Under the pieces are notes generated by a model. That model did not search any database and was not told where the DNA came from. It worked only from the letters and a program-made list of their open reading frames with translations. From Labrenzia sp. DG1229 (lineage in GTDB: Bacteria; Pseudomonadota; Alphaproteobacteria; Rhizobiales; Stappiaceae), in assembly GCF_000521215.1 (NCBI RefSeq), contig NZ_KI928922.1:91531-155530 (forward strand): 64,000 bases of DNA. Direction: 5' to 3'. Shown here one piece after another: positions 52,131-61,991 of this stretch. Every line of letters begins with the position of its first letter. Position 1 is the first letter of the stretch. The translations under genes and the position numbers were made by a program.

Positions 52131-54257
52131 ATGGTTCAGATCTCAAGAGACTGGTGTGCCGGCATGGCATTTGCTGCAGGGCTTTGCCTGAGCGTTTCAG
52201 CTGTATCACCGGCCAATGCTGTTGGCCTGCTCACGCCATCAGACCAATCGCAGTCGCTGGACCTTCTCGATCACGAGGTGAGCGTGGTGGTGGAAGACGG
52301 TTACGTGATGACCACGGTCAATCAAACGTTCAGCAATCCGCACATGCGCGACATGGAAGCGACTTATTCGTTTCCAGTCCCTCATAAGGCTGCTGTTTCG
52401 GAGTTCACATACTGGATTGACGGAAAGCCGGTAACAGCCGAGGTCGTCGAGAAGGAAAAGGCCCGCCAAATCTACGAAAGCGAGAAACAGGCAGGCCGGA
52501 ACACCGGCCTTGCGGAGCAGGATGATTACAAGACCTTTGACATCAGTGTCTGGCCGGTCCGCGGCAACAACGATGTTGATATTCGCTTCTCTTACATCCA
52601 GCCCGCAAAACTCGACACGGGCATTGGGCGATACCTCTATCCGCTCGAAGACGGCGGCGTCGACGAGGAAAAGCTTGCCTTCTGGACCGCCAAGCAATCC
52701 GTGACAGGGACGTTCAGCTTTGATTTGCATCTGCGGGCAGATTATCCGGTCGAAGCCGTTCGCCTGCCGAAGCACCCGGGAGCTCAAATTACGCAGGAGC
52801 AGGATGGGAGCTGGCGCATTCACATGAACAACACAGACCTGACGAACCGTCCGGGGAAAGATGCGGACTTGGATCCGCAAAGCGCACGCTCTATCGATGA
52901 GACCGGCTTCAGCGAGGGTGAAGCAACGACAAGCCGCACCCCGGTGACACTGGATCAGGACATCGTTGTCTATTGGCGGCAAGCGCAAAATCAACCGGCG
53001 CGCGTCGATCTGGTGCCCTACAAGGCGGACTCATCCGGTCGCGGAACGTTCATGTTGACTTTGACACCGGGCATGGATCTGCGGTCCATTACCGAGGGGC
53101 GTGACTGGATCTTTGTTCTGGATCGGTCCGGGTCCATGGGAGGCAAGATCGCGACGTTAAGTGAAGGCGTCGCGAAGGCGCTTGGAAAACTCAGGCCAGA
53201 AGACCGCTTCCGGATCATCTTCTTCAACGACGAGACAATTGAACTTACAAACGGCTTTGCCCCGGCATCACCCGACCAGGTCAATCATGCATTGAACAGG
53301 ATCCGCAGCGTTCAAGCCGGTGGCAGCACCAACCTTTATGCCGGACTGAAGAGAGGCCTCGATGCCCTTGATTCCGACCGCACGGGCGCCATCGTTCTGG
53401 TTACTGATGGTGTTGCAAATGTAGGCACCACGGAGACCAGAAAATTCCTGGAACTGACGCAGCAAAAGGACGTCCGTCTGTTCACCGCGATCATGGGCAA
53501 CAGTGCCAATGCTCCCTTGCTTCAACCGATGACGGATGCTTCCGGCGGCTTCGCGGTCAGAGTTTCAAATTCTGACGACATTGTCGGTACCCTGCTGCAG
53601 GCAACATCAAAGGTTACGCACGAAGCGCTCCATGGCCTGAAACTGGATTTGACACAGAACGACGGGTCCCTGCGCATCAACGATATCAGGCGGCGCGATA
53701 ATCCGTCGCTTTATCGCGGTGAGCAATTGGTTCTTTTTGGTCACTATTGGGGAAATGGCGAGGCTTCGCTCAAGCTCACAGGCGAAATCTCAGGTACTCC
53801 TGTCAGTTATGAAACCAGCTTCACGTTTCCCGATACAACCAGACGCAACCCTGAAATCGAGCGCTTGTGGGGCTATGCGCAGATTGAACACGACATGCAG
53901 ACCTTGGCTCTTCTTGGCCCGGATCCGGACCTCAAAACGTCCATTGTCGACACGTCGAAAGAGTACGGCATTCTGTCACCCTACACGTCGATGTTGATCG
54001 TTCAGGAAGCGCGGTTTGAAGAACTTGCGATTGACCAGACCAACAAGAAGCGTCTTGACGTTGAACGGGCTGCCCAACAGAACCGGAAGGCAAAGCCGGT
54101 ACAATCGACCCGCGTCGACACGACGAAGCCGATGTTCAAGGGGAACCAACCAAGCCACACCGGTGGCGGCGGCTCCGGATCGCTGGGCATCTTGGGGCTG
54201 TTGTTGGCATTGTCCGCGTTGACCGTCGGCCTCAAGATGCGTCACCGGAATACATGA
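52131..54257 (+). CDS. VIT and von Willebrand A domain surface protein with GlyGly-CTERM-like sorting tail
   Basis: A protein of 708 residues. The ATG at 52131 has GGGAG eight bases upstream and leads into a signal peptide (cleavage near PANA-VGLL). A VIT domain spans about 40-165 (VEDGYVMTTVNQTFSNPHMR, EKEKARQIYESEKQAGRN in part). The vWA domain follows, with its metal site DRSGSMGG at 331-338, TNLYAGL and VLVTDGVANVG. The last 32 residues are GGGGSGS, then a hydrophobic LGILGLLLALSALTVGL, then KMRHRNT: the glycine-hydrophobic-basic layout of GlyGly-CTERM tails. The next gene encodes a rhombosortase-type protease, the known processing enzyme for such tails. Related VIT/vWA proteins in marine proteobacteria are usually partnered with a sortase instead. 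Expected destination: cell surface or release. Confidence 0.88.
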   Translation: MVQISRDWCAGMAFAAGLCLSVSAVSPANAVGLLTPSDQSQSLDLLDHEVSVVVEDGYVMTTVNQTFSNPHMRDMEATYSFPVPHKAAVSEFTYWIDGKPVTAEVVEKEKARQIYESEKQAGRNTGLAEQDDYKTFDISVWPVRGNNDVDIRFSYIQPAKLDTGIGRYLYPLEDGGVDEEKLAFWTAKQSVTGTFSFDLHLRADYPVEAVRLPKHPGAQITQEQDGSWRIHMNNTDLTNRPGKDADLDPQSARSIDETGFSEGEATTSRTPVTLDQDIVVYWRQAQNQPARVDLVPYKADSSGRGTFMLTLTPGMDLRSITEGRDWIFVLDRSGSMGGKIATLSEGVAKALGKLRPEDRFRIIFFNDETIELTNGFAPASPDQVNHALNRIRSVQAGGSTNLYAGLKRGLDALDSDRTGAIVLVTDGVANVGTTETRKFLELTQQKDVRLFTAIMGNSANAPLLQPMTDASGGFAVRVSNSDDIVGTLLQATSKVTHEALHGLKLDLTQNDGSLRINDIRRRDNPSLYRGEQLVLFGHYWGNGEASLKLTGEISGTPVSYETSFTFPDTTRRNPEIERLWGYAQIEHDMQTLALLGPDPDLKTSIVDTSKEYGILSPYTSMLIVQEARFEELAIDQTNKKRLDVERAAQQNRKAKPVQSTRVDTTKPMFKGNQPSHTGGGGSGSLGILGLLLALSALTVGLKMRHRNT

Positions 54258-54901
54258 TGACCAGTGTCCTTTCCTCTCTCTCCCATGGCGGCTCAAAGCT
54301 GCCATGGGTCTCCTTGGCCCTGGCCGCGGCAAGCCTGCTTCTCTTCGCCATTTTCGGCGGTAAATCTGGAGCTTTCATTTATGACCGGGAGCTGATTGAA
54401 AACGGAGAGTTCTGGCGCCTGGCGACTGGCCATTTCGTACATCTGGACCACCAGCATTTGCTCATGAATGTCGGAGCGTTGATCGCGCTCGGGTTTCTCT
54501 ATGAAACATCCCCGCACGGTGGTGCACGCAGGCTCGTGTTGGGATGCTTCGTACTTTCCGGCAGTTTGATTTCGTTCGCCTTGTTTCTTGGTGATCCCAA
54601 GACGCAGTTCTATTGCGGCTTATCGGCAATCCTGAATACGCTATTCGTAGTCACAATGATTGCGATGTGGCGTGAAACACGCAGCCAAATATGGCTTGTC
54701 GGCCTCGGTCTCCTGTTCGCAAAGACTGGATATGAAACTCTGTTTGGTTCAGTCTTTTCGAACAATCTCGAATGGCCACCTCATATCGGCGCGCACCTCA
54801 CCGGAATCCTCTCAGGCACATTACTTTCGTCTTCGGATTATATGAAAAGACGCTATTTGAAGCTGAGACGGTCTTACGTCAGCGCCTCTGGGCCAAATTA
54901 A
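54254..54901 (+). CDS. Rhomboid-family intramembrane protease, rhombosortase type
   Basis: A protein of 215 residues starting in an ATGATGA overlap with the VIT/vWA stop. It has about six membrane segments. Residues expected for rhomboids are present: HFVHLDHQHLLMN with Asn72, the nucleophile Ser124 in FYCGLSA, and His181 in HIGAHLTGILSG. A Lys-x-x-Tyr-Glu run (AKTGYETLFG) matches rhombosortases as I remember them. Rhombosortase cuts the GlyGly-CTERM tail of a dedicated secreted protein in the inner membrane. The coupled translation with a tail-bearing gene makes that protein the likely substrate. Confidence 0.82.
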   Translation: MMTSVLSSLSHGGSKLPWVSLALAAASLLLFAIFGGKSGAFIYDRELIENGEFWRLATGHFVHLDHQHLLMNVGALIALGFLYETSPHGGARRLVLGCFVLSGSLISFALFLGDPKTQFYCGLSAILNTLFVVTMIAMWRETRSQIWLVGLGLLFAKTGYETLFGSVFSNNLEWPPHIGAHLTGILSGTLLSSSDYMKRRYLKLRRSYVSASGPN

Positions 54902-54924
54902 ACACGACGAGAAATGCACAGCAG

Positions 54925-54954
54925 CACGGACCGGCCTGAGCTGATTGGTCCGTG
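54925..54954 (+). terminator. Probable terminator of the VIT/rhomboid unit
   Basis: An 8-bp perfect stem, CACGGACC (54925-54932) with GGTCCGTG (54947-54954), a 14-base loop and an AT-rich tail (TTAAATATT), 24 bases after the rhomboid stop. Confidence 0.65.
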
Positions 54955-55359
54955 TTAAATATTAGTGAAACGCTATTGTTAAACGCAACGAAATGAAGAG
55001 TAGCGCTGGTGATTGACATCCGCGGGCGCTGTGATGCCATTTTGTGTCGGAATCGGTGTTGGCGTCAGTCTGCGAAGATGTTCTGCGCCTCACGGAACTA
55101 GCGGAAGATCTAGCGATTAAGAGGATCGGCTTGATGTTTGATGGAGCCGGGCTCGAATGGCCAGGCTTTGGCACGCCTGTTTTATAGGTTGTCATACTCC
55201 GAGCGACCGCTTCCCGCCCAACGCTGAAGTTTGCTGTTTCTACGATAATTGGTGATTTTCAGGAGTGAGGTGAAAATGGACGACGCTGAAACGAAGGACG
55301 CGAAGCGGACATTTTCGTTAAACACCTCAAGGACAGCCTGGGGTTGGAGCCAGCTTTCG
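54955..55359. other. Gene-free stretch
   Basis: About 400 bases between the terminator and the IS3 relic. Short frames only, none recognisable. A small frame starting at 55276 runs into the reverse of the relic and is not credible. Confidence 0.45.
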
Positions 55360-56186
55360 GAGCTCGTCCAGGGAGGCGTCGTGTGCCCTATCACGTGCCG
55401 GTGTCCTGATGAAGGTGATGTCTGTTACCCAGATCCTGTCGGGGCCGCCACATCGAACCGCCGGTCCAATGTGTTGTCGATGACCAATGACGGCTTGCCG
55501 CCATAATTGCCCGGTCGTCGCCTGTAGCCGATCTCGGCTTTGATCCCGGCCAGTCTGGTCAAACGGGCAACACGGTTCAGGCAACACGTCTCGTCCTGAT
55601 CGAGCAGATCGTCATGAAGCTTGCGATAGCCGTAGACCTTGCCGCTCTCCTTCCAGGCCTGGCTCAGAAGCTCGGTTTGGCGGACGTCTTCCCTGGCCCG
55701 TTTGCTCAGCGGGTTCTTCAGCCAGGCATAAAAGCCGCTTGGATGGATGGATGCGCAGGCAGCGGCACATCGCTCGCACCGAAAACAGCGGGTCGATGCC
55801 CGGCAACGAATGCGTACCTCACTCATTGCCCGGCAGACGATGTTTGCATCTTCGAGAGGGGCATCCTTGGCGAAGTACGCGGTCTCCTTTTTCAAGATGT
55901 CGCGCTCCTCGGTGACGCGAGCCAGTTCCTGCTTCAGCCGCCGGATTTCCGCAGCCCGATTGCCTTCAACAGGATCGGGTGACCTGGAGATTTTCTTTTT
56001 CCAGGCATAGAGCGAATGTGTGCTCACGCCCAAGCGCTTCGAAATCTCCGCAACCGGATAGCCTCGCTCGGTGATTTGAGCCACCGCATCTCGTTTGAAG
56101 TCGTCACTGAATTTGTTCGTGCCCATCCATGGCCTCCTTGCCTCAAAATTAGGGAAGAAGGCGTCTACAAATCTAGGGGCTATTCA
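55360..56186 (-). pseudogene. Degenerate IS3-family insertion sequence, 3' end missing
   Basis: The orfA-like start at 56126 has AAGGAGG upstream and encodes the helix-turn-helix (EISKRLGVSTHSLYAWKKK) and leucine-zipper (IRRLKQELARVTEERDILKK). The orfB part is spread over frames: FSVRAMCRCLRIHPS, then SGFYAWLKNPLSKRARED, then SGKVYGYRKLHDD, and after another shift PDRIWVTDITFIRT. One shift may be programmed; the others are decay. The rest of the DDE domain is absent. The outer end reads TGAATAGCCCCTAGATTTG (56186-56168), an IS3-like terminus; no matching repeat was found at the other side. The relic at 18.6 kb is the same kind of element. Confidence 0.75.
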
Positions 56187-56211
56187 GTGACGTTTCGTGG
56201 GCATACCAGAC

Positions 56212-56238
56212 CCTCCGTTTCCCTCGAAAAAACGGAGG
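56212..56238. terminator. Hairpin after the RND pump gene
   Basis: CCTCCGTTT (56212-56220) pairs with AAACGGAGG (56230-56238) around a 9-base loop, in the gap between the RND stop and the IS3 end. There is no downstream T-run on the pump's strand, so its termination strength is uncertain. Confidence 0.5.
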
Positions 56239-56243
56239 ATCCT

Positions 56244-59200
56244 TCACGAAGGGAGGATAAGCCGACGGCGAACAGTTTTGATGTCTTCGGCGATTGCTAT
56301 CAGCACCGGTACCAGGATCAGCATGAGGAATGTCGCAAATATCTCTCCGTATGCCAATGATATCGCGGCAGGAAGCAGGTATTGCGCCTGTTCTGAAGTT
56401 TCGCTCAACAAAGGCGTCAGACCGATGACTGTTGTTGCGGTCGTCAGGAAAATTGCACGAAACCGTCCAATTCCGGCATCTTTGAGCGCCGCGGAAACCG
56501 GCATTGCAGTGACGCGGGCATCATTGTAACGCGTCATCAGTACCAGGCTGTCATTTACCACCACTCCGGTCAACGCCAGCATTCCGAAGAAGGACAGAAT
56601 GGACAAAGGCACATCCATGATCAGGTGTCCAACAACCGCCCCGATGATTCCAAACGGAACGATGGCCAGAATGACTAAAGGCTGCCAGTAAGACTTCAAT
56701 GGTATTGCCATGAGCACATAGATGGAAACCGCAGCCAATAACAGAGCTTCTAACAGCCCGCCTCGGATCTTGCGGATCTCTTCCAACTCACCACCCAAAT
56801 CTACCCAAACTTCAGGGTACTGGTCACGAAGAATAGGCATCAGGTTCTCCTGTACTGCCTGTCCAACTTCTTCGGGTGCTACAATGGACCGATCGACTGA
56901 AGCACTGACAGAGTTGGCGCGAAATCCATCCAGACGCAATACGGTCCGGGGGACATATCTTCCTTCTATTTCTGCCACGGTCGTAAGCGGGACCCAAGCG
57001 CCTGAAGCGCTCCGCAACTGACTCGTGAGAAGATCGTCGACCGAGTCTCGCGAAGAGCGAGTATTCAGTACGACCACTTTTACCTCGTTGGCGCCGCGTT
57101 GGACTTTTTGAACCTCGGATCCACCGAATGAAAGTCCGACCTGGCTGGCAAGGCTTTCAGCAGTAAATCCGAGACCTCGAGCTTCAGGTCGCAAGCGCAA
57201 GCGCAATTCCGATTGGCCGCCCTTCAGCCCGTCCCGAATATTTCTTATCCCATTAATCTGTGACAAGAATTTGCGAACGTCCCTGCTGGCCAAAGACAAG
57301 GCTTCAGGGTTCTTTGACATGAGTTCAATCAGAAATCCGCCAGCAAATGATTCTGAGCCGGTAAATCTCAGCTGGGTTGACCCCTCTATCTGGCCGATAC
57401 GCGCACGCCATGCCTGAATGACATCCTGAACTTCCACGCCTGGTCTTTCGGCGGGTGGGTTCATTTCGGCGTAAATCTCTCCCCCCGCGCCACCCTCCAC
57501 CTGAACAAACAAGGTGCGTAACGGCGGGTTTTCCAGGTTGTGTCGCGTTTGTAATTCAAGGTTCAGATCTTCCCCGATTTTCTGAACATGAAACATGTTC
57601 TTTTTCGCCAATTGAAAAGGTGCACGAGCGTCCATTTCAAGATTGACCGTAATAATCTGACCCGGCACTTCAGGGAAAAAAACTGTCTCGACTTTACCCA
57701 ATCCAATCAACCCGACACCCATGGAACCGGCTGCCAAGAACAAGACCAGTACAGTGTATCGGTTACGGATCGATCGCACTAAAACAGGCAAATAGATCCG
57801 GTCACGACACCAGCCCAAACCACCCTTCGCGCCGTGTTGAACCCGCTCCCACACACGCGATATCGCCGTATGCGGCGATTGATCCACCGAAATCCCTGCT
57901 AGATGTGCAGGAAGCAGGAATTTGCTTTCAAACAATGAAAACAACAGGGCAAAGATAACGATGCCCGAGAACCCGGACAGCGCTTTTCCCAGCGGATTAT
58001 CCAGCACGAACATCGGCAAAAGTGCTGCAACCGTGGTTAAAACGCCAAAGACAGTGGCAACGGCAACTTTGCGTACGCCGGTCTCTGTGCCTCGAATGGG
58101 GTCTTTGTCTTTCTGGCGTTCGTTAAATACGCTTTCGCCAACCACCACCGCATCATCAACCAATATGCCCAAGGCGATGATCAGACCAAAGGTCGTCACG
58201 TCATTCAGCGAATAATCCACCCAAGGGGACCCCGCCACTGCAATTGCGCCCATGGCGGAGACCGGAATGCCCATTGCGACCCAGAAAGCCAAGCGAATGT
58301 TGAGAAACAGGGAGAGCATAAGGATCACAAGCAAAAGACCCTGCACGCCATTGGATTGCAACAGTTTGAGCCGGTCAGCGACAAATCCAGCTGAATCACC
58401 CCATACTGTTACAGATAAACCTGATGGAAGTTGATATTCATAGTCGGCAACTGCCGAACGTACGACGCTTGAGACCTCCAGCAGGTTTTCTTTCTGCCCA
58501 ATCAGAACGACCATCCCGACAGTCGGTTTGCCATTCAGGCGATACAAATAATCGCCGTCGGCAAATGTTTCCCGCACCGAGGCGACATCGCCCAATGAAA
58601 CGACTTTGCCGTTTGGCCGCTCGATTACCGGAATTGCGGCAAAATCCTTGGCGAAACGCGCTCGATTATCCGCCCTGATCGAAATCGTCCCACCGTCGGT
58701 GCGCAACTGACCACTTTGAAAGTTGACCGAGTTCTTGCGGATCGCGTCCGAAAGATCTGCGATTGTCAGATTGAATTGACGCAATCGGTCCGGGTCGACA
58801 TCAACCCTGACTTCCTGTGGGATGATACCCCAGATTTTCAATCGCGATAGCTCAGGGCGCGCCAGCAAATTCTCTTTCAATCCTCGCGCAAGTTTCTGCA
58901 AGCTCGCTGGATCTGTTTGACCTGAAATATTGAGGTACAACGCCGGCTCGTCAAACCCGTCCGTTTCGAGGACAGGACGCTTTGCGCCCTCGGGAAAGTC
59001 GGTGACGCCATCAACTTTCAGGCGAACCGCGTCGAGTAGTTGTCGCAAGTCCTGACCGCCTGATCGTCGAACCGAAACGCTTGAAAACTCGTTCGATGAT
59101 TCTGAAGTGATGCTACGGACGCCTGACAGCCCTTCGAGCGCCTGCTCAATCTTCCTGGTGATGAGTTCGTCAACCTGCTGTGCAGTGGCGCCTTCATAAG

Positions 59201-59351
59201 CTGTTGATGTAATGATATTTTCCGGTGGAGTGCGTGGAAAGCCTTCGATCCGCATCGAATGAAGCGTCATCGCTCCCAAAAACAGAATAAATCCCATCAT
59301 CAGGTTGGCGGCGACCGGGTTGCGGATAAACCAGGCGGTCATTGTGTGCAT
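56244..59351 (-). CDS. RND-family efflux transporter permease
   Basis: A protein of 1035 residues. ATG 59351 has GGAAA upstream and lies two bases after the stop of the membrane-fusion gene. It has the full HAE/AcrB-type layout: a first membrane helix (NPVAANLMMGFILFLG), a large periplasmic loop, helices 2-6 with the proton-relay pair in GILVDDAVVVGESV, a second loop, and the last helices (GVVVNDSLVLM). Such pumps expel drugs, dyes, lipids or metabolites using the proton gradient. They need a membrane-fusion protein and an outer-membrane channel. The fusion partner upstream is frameshifted and no TolC-like gene is in the window. Confidence 0.92.
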   Translation of the reverse strand: MHTMTAWFIRNPVAANLMMGFILFLGAMTLHSMRIEGFPRTPPENIITSTAYEGATAQQVDELITRKIEQALEGLSGVRSITSESSNEFSSVSVRRSGGQDLRQLLDAVRLKVDGVTDFPEGAKRPVLETDGFDEPALYLNISGQTDPASLQKLARGLKENLLARPELSRLKIWGIIPQEVRVDVDPDRLRQFNLTIADLSDAIRKNSVNFQSGQLRTDGGTISIRADNRARFAKDFAAIPVIERPNGKVVSLGDVASVRETFADGDYLYRLNGKPTVGMVVLIGQKENLLEVSSVVRSAVADYEYQLPSGLSVTVWGDSAGFVADRLKLLQSNGVQGLLLVILMLSLFLNIRLAFWVAMGIPVSAMGAIAVAGSPWVDYSLNDVTTFGLIIALGILVDDAVVVGESVFNERQKDKDPIRGTETGVRKVAVATVFGVLTTVAALLPMFVLDNPLGKALSGFSGIVIFALLFSLFESKFLLPAHLAGISVDQSPHTAISRVWERVQHGAKGGLGWCRDRIYLPVLVRSIRNRYTVLVLFLAAGSMGVGLIGLGKVETVFFPEVPGQIITVNLEMDARAPFQLAKKNMFHVQKIGEDLNLELQTRHNLENPPLRTLFVQVEGGAGGEIYAEMNPPAERPGVEVQDVIQAWRARIGQIEGSTQLRFTGSESFAGGFLIELMSKNPEALSLASRDVRKFLSQINGIRNIRDGLKGGQSELRLRLRPEARGLGFTAESLASQVGLSFGGSEVQKVQRGANEVKVVVLNTRSSRDSVDDLLTSQLRSASGAWVPLTTVAEIEGRYVPRTVLRLDGFRANSVSASVDRSIVAPEEVGQAVQENLMPILRDQYPEVWVDLGGELEEIRKIRGGLLEALLLAAVSIYVLMAIPLKSYWQPLVILAIVPFGIIGAVVGHLIMDVPLSILSFFGMLALTGVVVNDSLVLMTRYNDARVTAMPVSAALKDAGIGRFRAIFLTTATTVIGLTPLLSETSEQAQYLLPAAISLAYGEIFATFLMLILVPVLIAIAEDIKTVRRRLILPS

Positions 59352-59353
59352 GG

Positions 59354-60519
59354 CTAGTTTCCAACGCCAAGAGGCCGGGCCCATTTGTTGGGCAAGAACC
59401 AGGCGAGAGGAATGACGGCAATCCGCAAAAACGTGATGTCGTCAGGCGCTGCGATTACAATTCGATCTTTGGTGCGAAACAGAACGTCCGGCAAGAATCG
59501 CTGCAATTGTTCATTTTCGTCGACATGCCAGACATAACCCTCGCGAGTGAGCGCCGTGGCAGGAATATTGAACACAGAGGCAAGCGTACGCCCGCTCAGC
59601 ACCACACGCACGAATTCGCCAGGCACCACAACATTGTTTTCAGCACCATTGACGGTCAAAAACAATCGGAACTGTCGCGTTTCCCGGTCAAGAAATCCGC
59701 CTCCGTGACGGACTGTGGCGGTTGCGATGGTTTTGCCCTGAAGATCGACAATTTTTGCGCTTTGCCGGGCCAGGGGGTGCTGCAGAAGGTTCCAATTCTC
59801 GCGATTCAGTTCGACGGTCAGTTCAAAATTGTCCTGATCCACGATTTTTGCAAGACGGTCACCTGCAGTAACCGATTGGCCCAGACTAACAAACGATCGG
59901 TTACGACACCCAGAAAGGGTGCGGTGATCGTGGTTTGCGAATGTTTCGACCGAGCTGCATTCAATTGCCGCTCTGCAGAAGTCACCGACAAATGAGCTAT
60001 ATTAAGCTGCGGTAAGTGCAAGGCGAGATCAGTCTTGGGTTCGGTGCCATCTCTCTGAAACTGGCGACGAGAAATGTATGTTTTGTTTTGCGCTTCAAGC
60101 AATTTCAACTCTGCAATCGCAAGCGCCAACTCAGCACTGGCGACGTCCGCCGCGTATTGCGTTTTGTCAATCTCAAAGAGCACCTCCGCGTTGTCGACGC
60201 GGGCACCTGCAAGAGCTGCATCTTCTACTTTGACAATACGTCCTGACACCTCGGCGCGTACTTCGGCAGACCATTGAGGATTGATTTCTGCCAAAACTTC
60301 AATCTGTGCGACTTGCGACCGTAACGAGATCGGTTCAACTGATACAACTGGAGCAGATTCCGTGTCGGTATTTTTCTCGACATCGACAGTATCTTCAGCT
60401 GAATACAAATACAAAAGCACCGATCCCAGAACCATTAGAGACAGTAGAAACCAAACCCATTTGCCGGGCGTTCGGGGCGCTGTCTTGCTCTCGCGATCCT
60501 CTTGGTGTTGCATATCCAT
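59354..60519 (-). pseudogene. RND membrane-fusion protein (HlyD/AcrA type), single frameshift
   Basis: ATG 60519 begins MDMQHQEDRESK, with one membrane anchor (WVWFLLSLMVLGSVLLYLY), then the barrel-sandwich halves and helical hairpin (AEVRAEVSGRIVKVEDAALA, ITAPFLGVVTDR). At about 59895 the frame is lost. A one-base correction gives FVSLGQSVTAGDRLAKIVDQ and leads straight into the intact remainder (FELTVELNRENW to the stop at 59354). As written, the first part ends prematurely at 59818. It directly precedes the pump gene and is its expected partner. It is a recent lesion or a consensus error. Confidence 0.85.
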
Positions 60520-60611
60520 AATCGTCTCGAACAATATCGTTATTACGCAAATGAAAACCCGACCCGTTGGTCGGGGCGGGATTATCAGCGGGTTGCCGCA
60601 AATGTGCGCAT

Positions 60612-61784
60612 TTAGCCGGTGATGGCCGGGAGGTTTTGGCTGATGCAGTGGAAGTTGCCACCATGCAACAGGATTTCACGCCCGGGCACGCCAACAACTT
60701 CGCGGCCGGGAAACGCCTGCGCAAAGGCCCGCTCCGCGTCCTGATCCGTTTCCGGATCAAGCATCGGATACACCACGCGGTTGTTGGTCAGGATGTAATT
60801 TACATACGAGGCTGGCATGCGATCCTCGATGTCTTCATAACGTCCACTGCCAGAAGCCACCGTTTTCTTTTCTTCTTCTGTCGTGTAGAGCGGGCCTGGC
60901 TGGTGCAATTTATGCACTTTGAACTGGTTGCCTTGCGCGTCTGCGCTGGATTGGAGCACCTGTAGCGCCTCTGCCGAACGTTCGTATTGCGGATCGTTCT
61001 GGTCATCGGTCCAGGTCAGGATGATTTCGGAAGGCCCCACAAAACACGCCATGTTGTCGACGTGACCGCTGGTGCTGTCTTTGAACACACCACGTGGCAA
61101 CCAGACCACCTTTTGTGCGCCGAGATAACTCTTGAGATAGTTTTCGATCTGGGTCTTGCTCAGATCCGGGTTGCGATTATGGTTTAGCAAGCACTCTTCG
61201 GTGGTCAGGATCGTGCCACGTCCGTCCGAATGAATGGATCCACCCTCCAGAACCAAAGGTGCACGATACCGGTCGGCCTCTTCATGTTCCAACATACGAC
61301 GGGCCATCTTGCTGTTGTCCCAATAGTCCTCGGGATAACCCCAATCATTAAACACCCAATCAACGCCGCGGCGCGCCCCATTGTCGTTGATCAAGAAGGT
61401 TGGACCATCGTCACGGACCCAATTGGTCCCGCCATACATTTCTACGACTTTGACGGCTTCCGGCACCATGCGGCGCACCCGTGCCGCTTCACGTCGCGAG
61501 GCCACCAAGCGCACGTCAATGTCATCTGAAATGGCGGCTGCCATTTCAACAATCACTGGTTCGGCCAATTTGCCCGCATAACGCCATTCTTCGGATTCCG
61601 GCCAAACCAGCCAGATCGCTTCGTGATTTTCAAATTCGCCCGGCATGCGAAACCCGTCCGACATCGGCGTGGTTTTCAACAGGGTTGACGTTGTCGTGGA
61701 CTTCGCAAAGCCCACTTTTGGAACAGCAGCCACACCGATTGCGGCTGCAAAGGCACCAAGCATTTTTCTGCGATTGATGATCAT
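60612..61784 (-). CDS. Tat-exported agmatine deiminase-like enzyme (peptidyl-arginine deiminase family)
   Basis: A protein of 390 residues from ATG 61784, with GGAGA eight bases upstream. It begins with a twin-arginine-like signal (NRRKMLGAFAAAIGVAAVP). The deiminase core shows NWVRDDGPTFLI, LEGGSIHSDGRGT, TSGHVDNMACF and the nucleophile Cys380 in GGNFHCISQN. The family converts agmatine to N-carbamoylputrescine. Most agmatine deiminases are cytoplasmic; an exported one may act on agmatine or another guanidino compound in the periplasm. It lies between the pump genes and the two-component system, on the pump's strand. Confidence 0.87.
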   Translation of the reverse strand: MIINRRKMLGAFAAAIGVAAVPKVGFAKSTTTSTLLKTTPMSDGFRMPGEFENHEAIWLVWPESEEWRYAGKLAEPVIVEMAAAISDDIDVRLVASRREAARVRRMVPEAVKVVEMYGGTNWVRDDGPTFLINDNGARRGVDWVFNDWGYPEDYWDNSKMARRMLEHEEADRYRAPLVLEGGSIHSDGRGTILTTEECLLNHNRNPDLSKTQIENYLKSYLGAQKVVWLPRGVFKDSTSGHVDNMACFVGPSEIILTWTDDQNDPQYERSAEALQVLQSSADAQGNQFKVHKLHQPGPLYTTEEEKKTVASGSGRYEDIEDRMPASYVNYILTNNRVVYPMLDPETDQDAERAFAQAFPGREVVGVPGREILLHGGNFHCISQNLPAITG

Positions 61785-61991
61785 CTTAAATCTCCACGCA
61801 ATTTTGTGTTTTGATGCTGGCGATGTGACGATTGATTGTCGCAAAACTATCCCTGAGTACCCGCTTCTTTGTCGCGAATTGTCGCAAGGACGCATGTCTG
61901 CGAAAAATCGCGACAAACCGGTTATGAGAAATGAAGACCACACCAAGATTTCTCGCTACGAAAGCGGGGAGGCCAGAAGCAGAGATGACTA

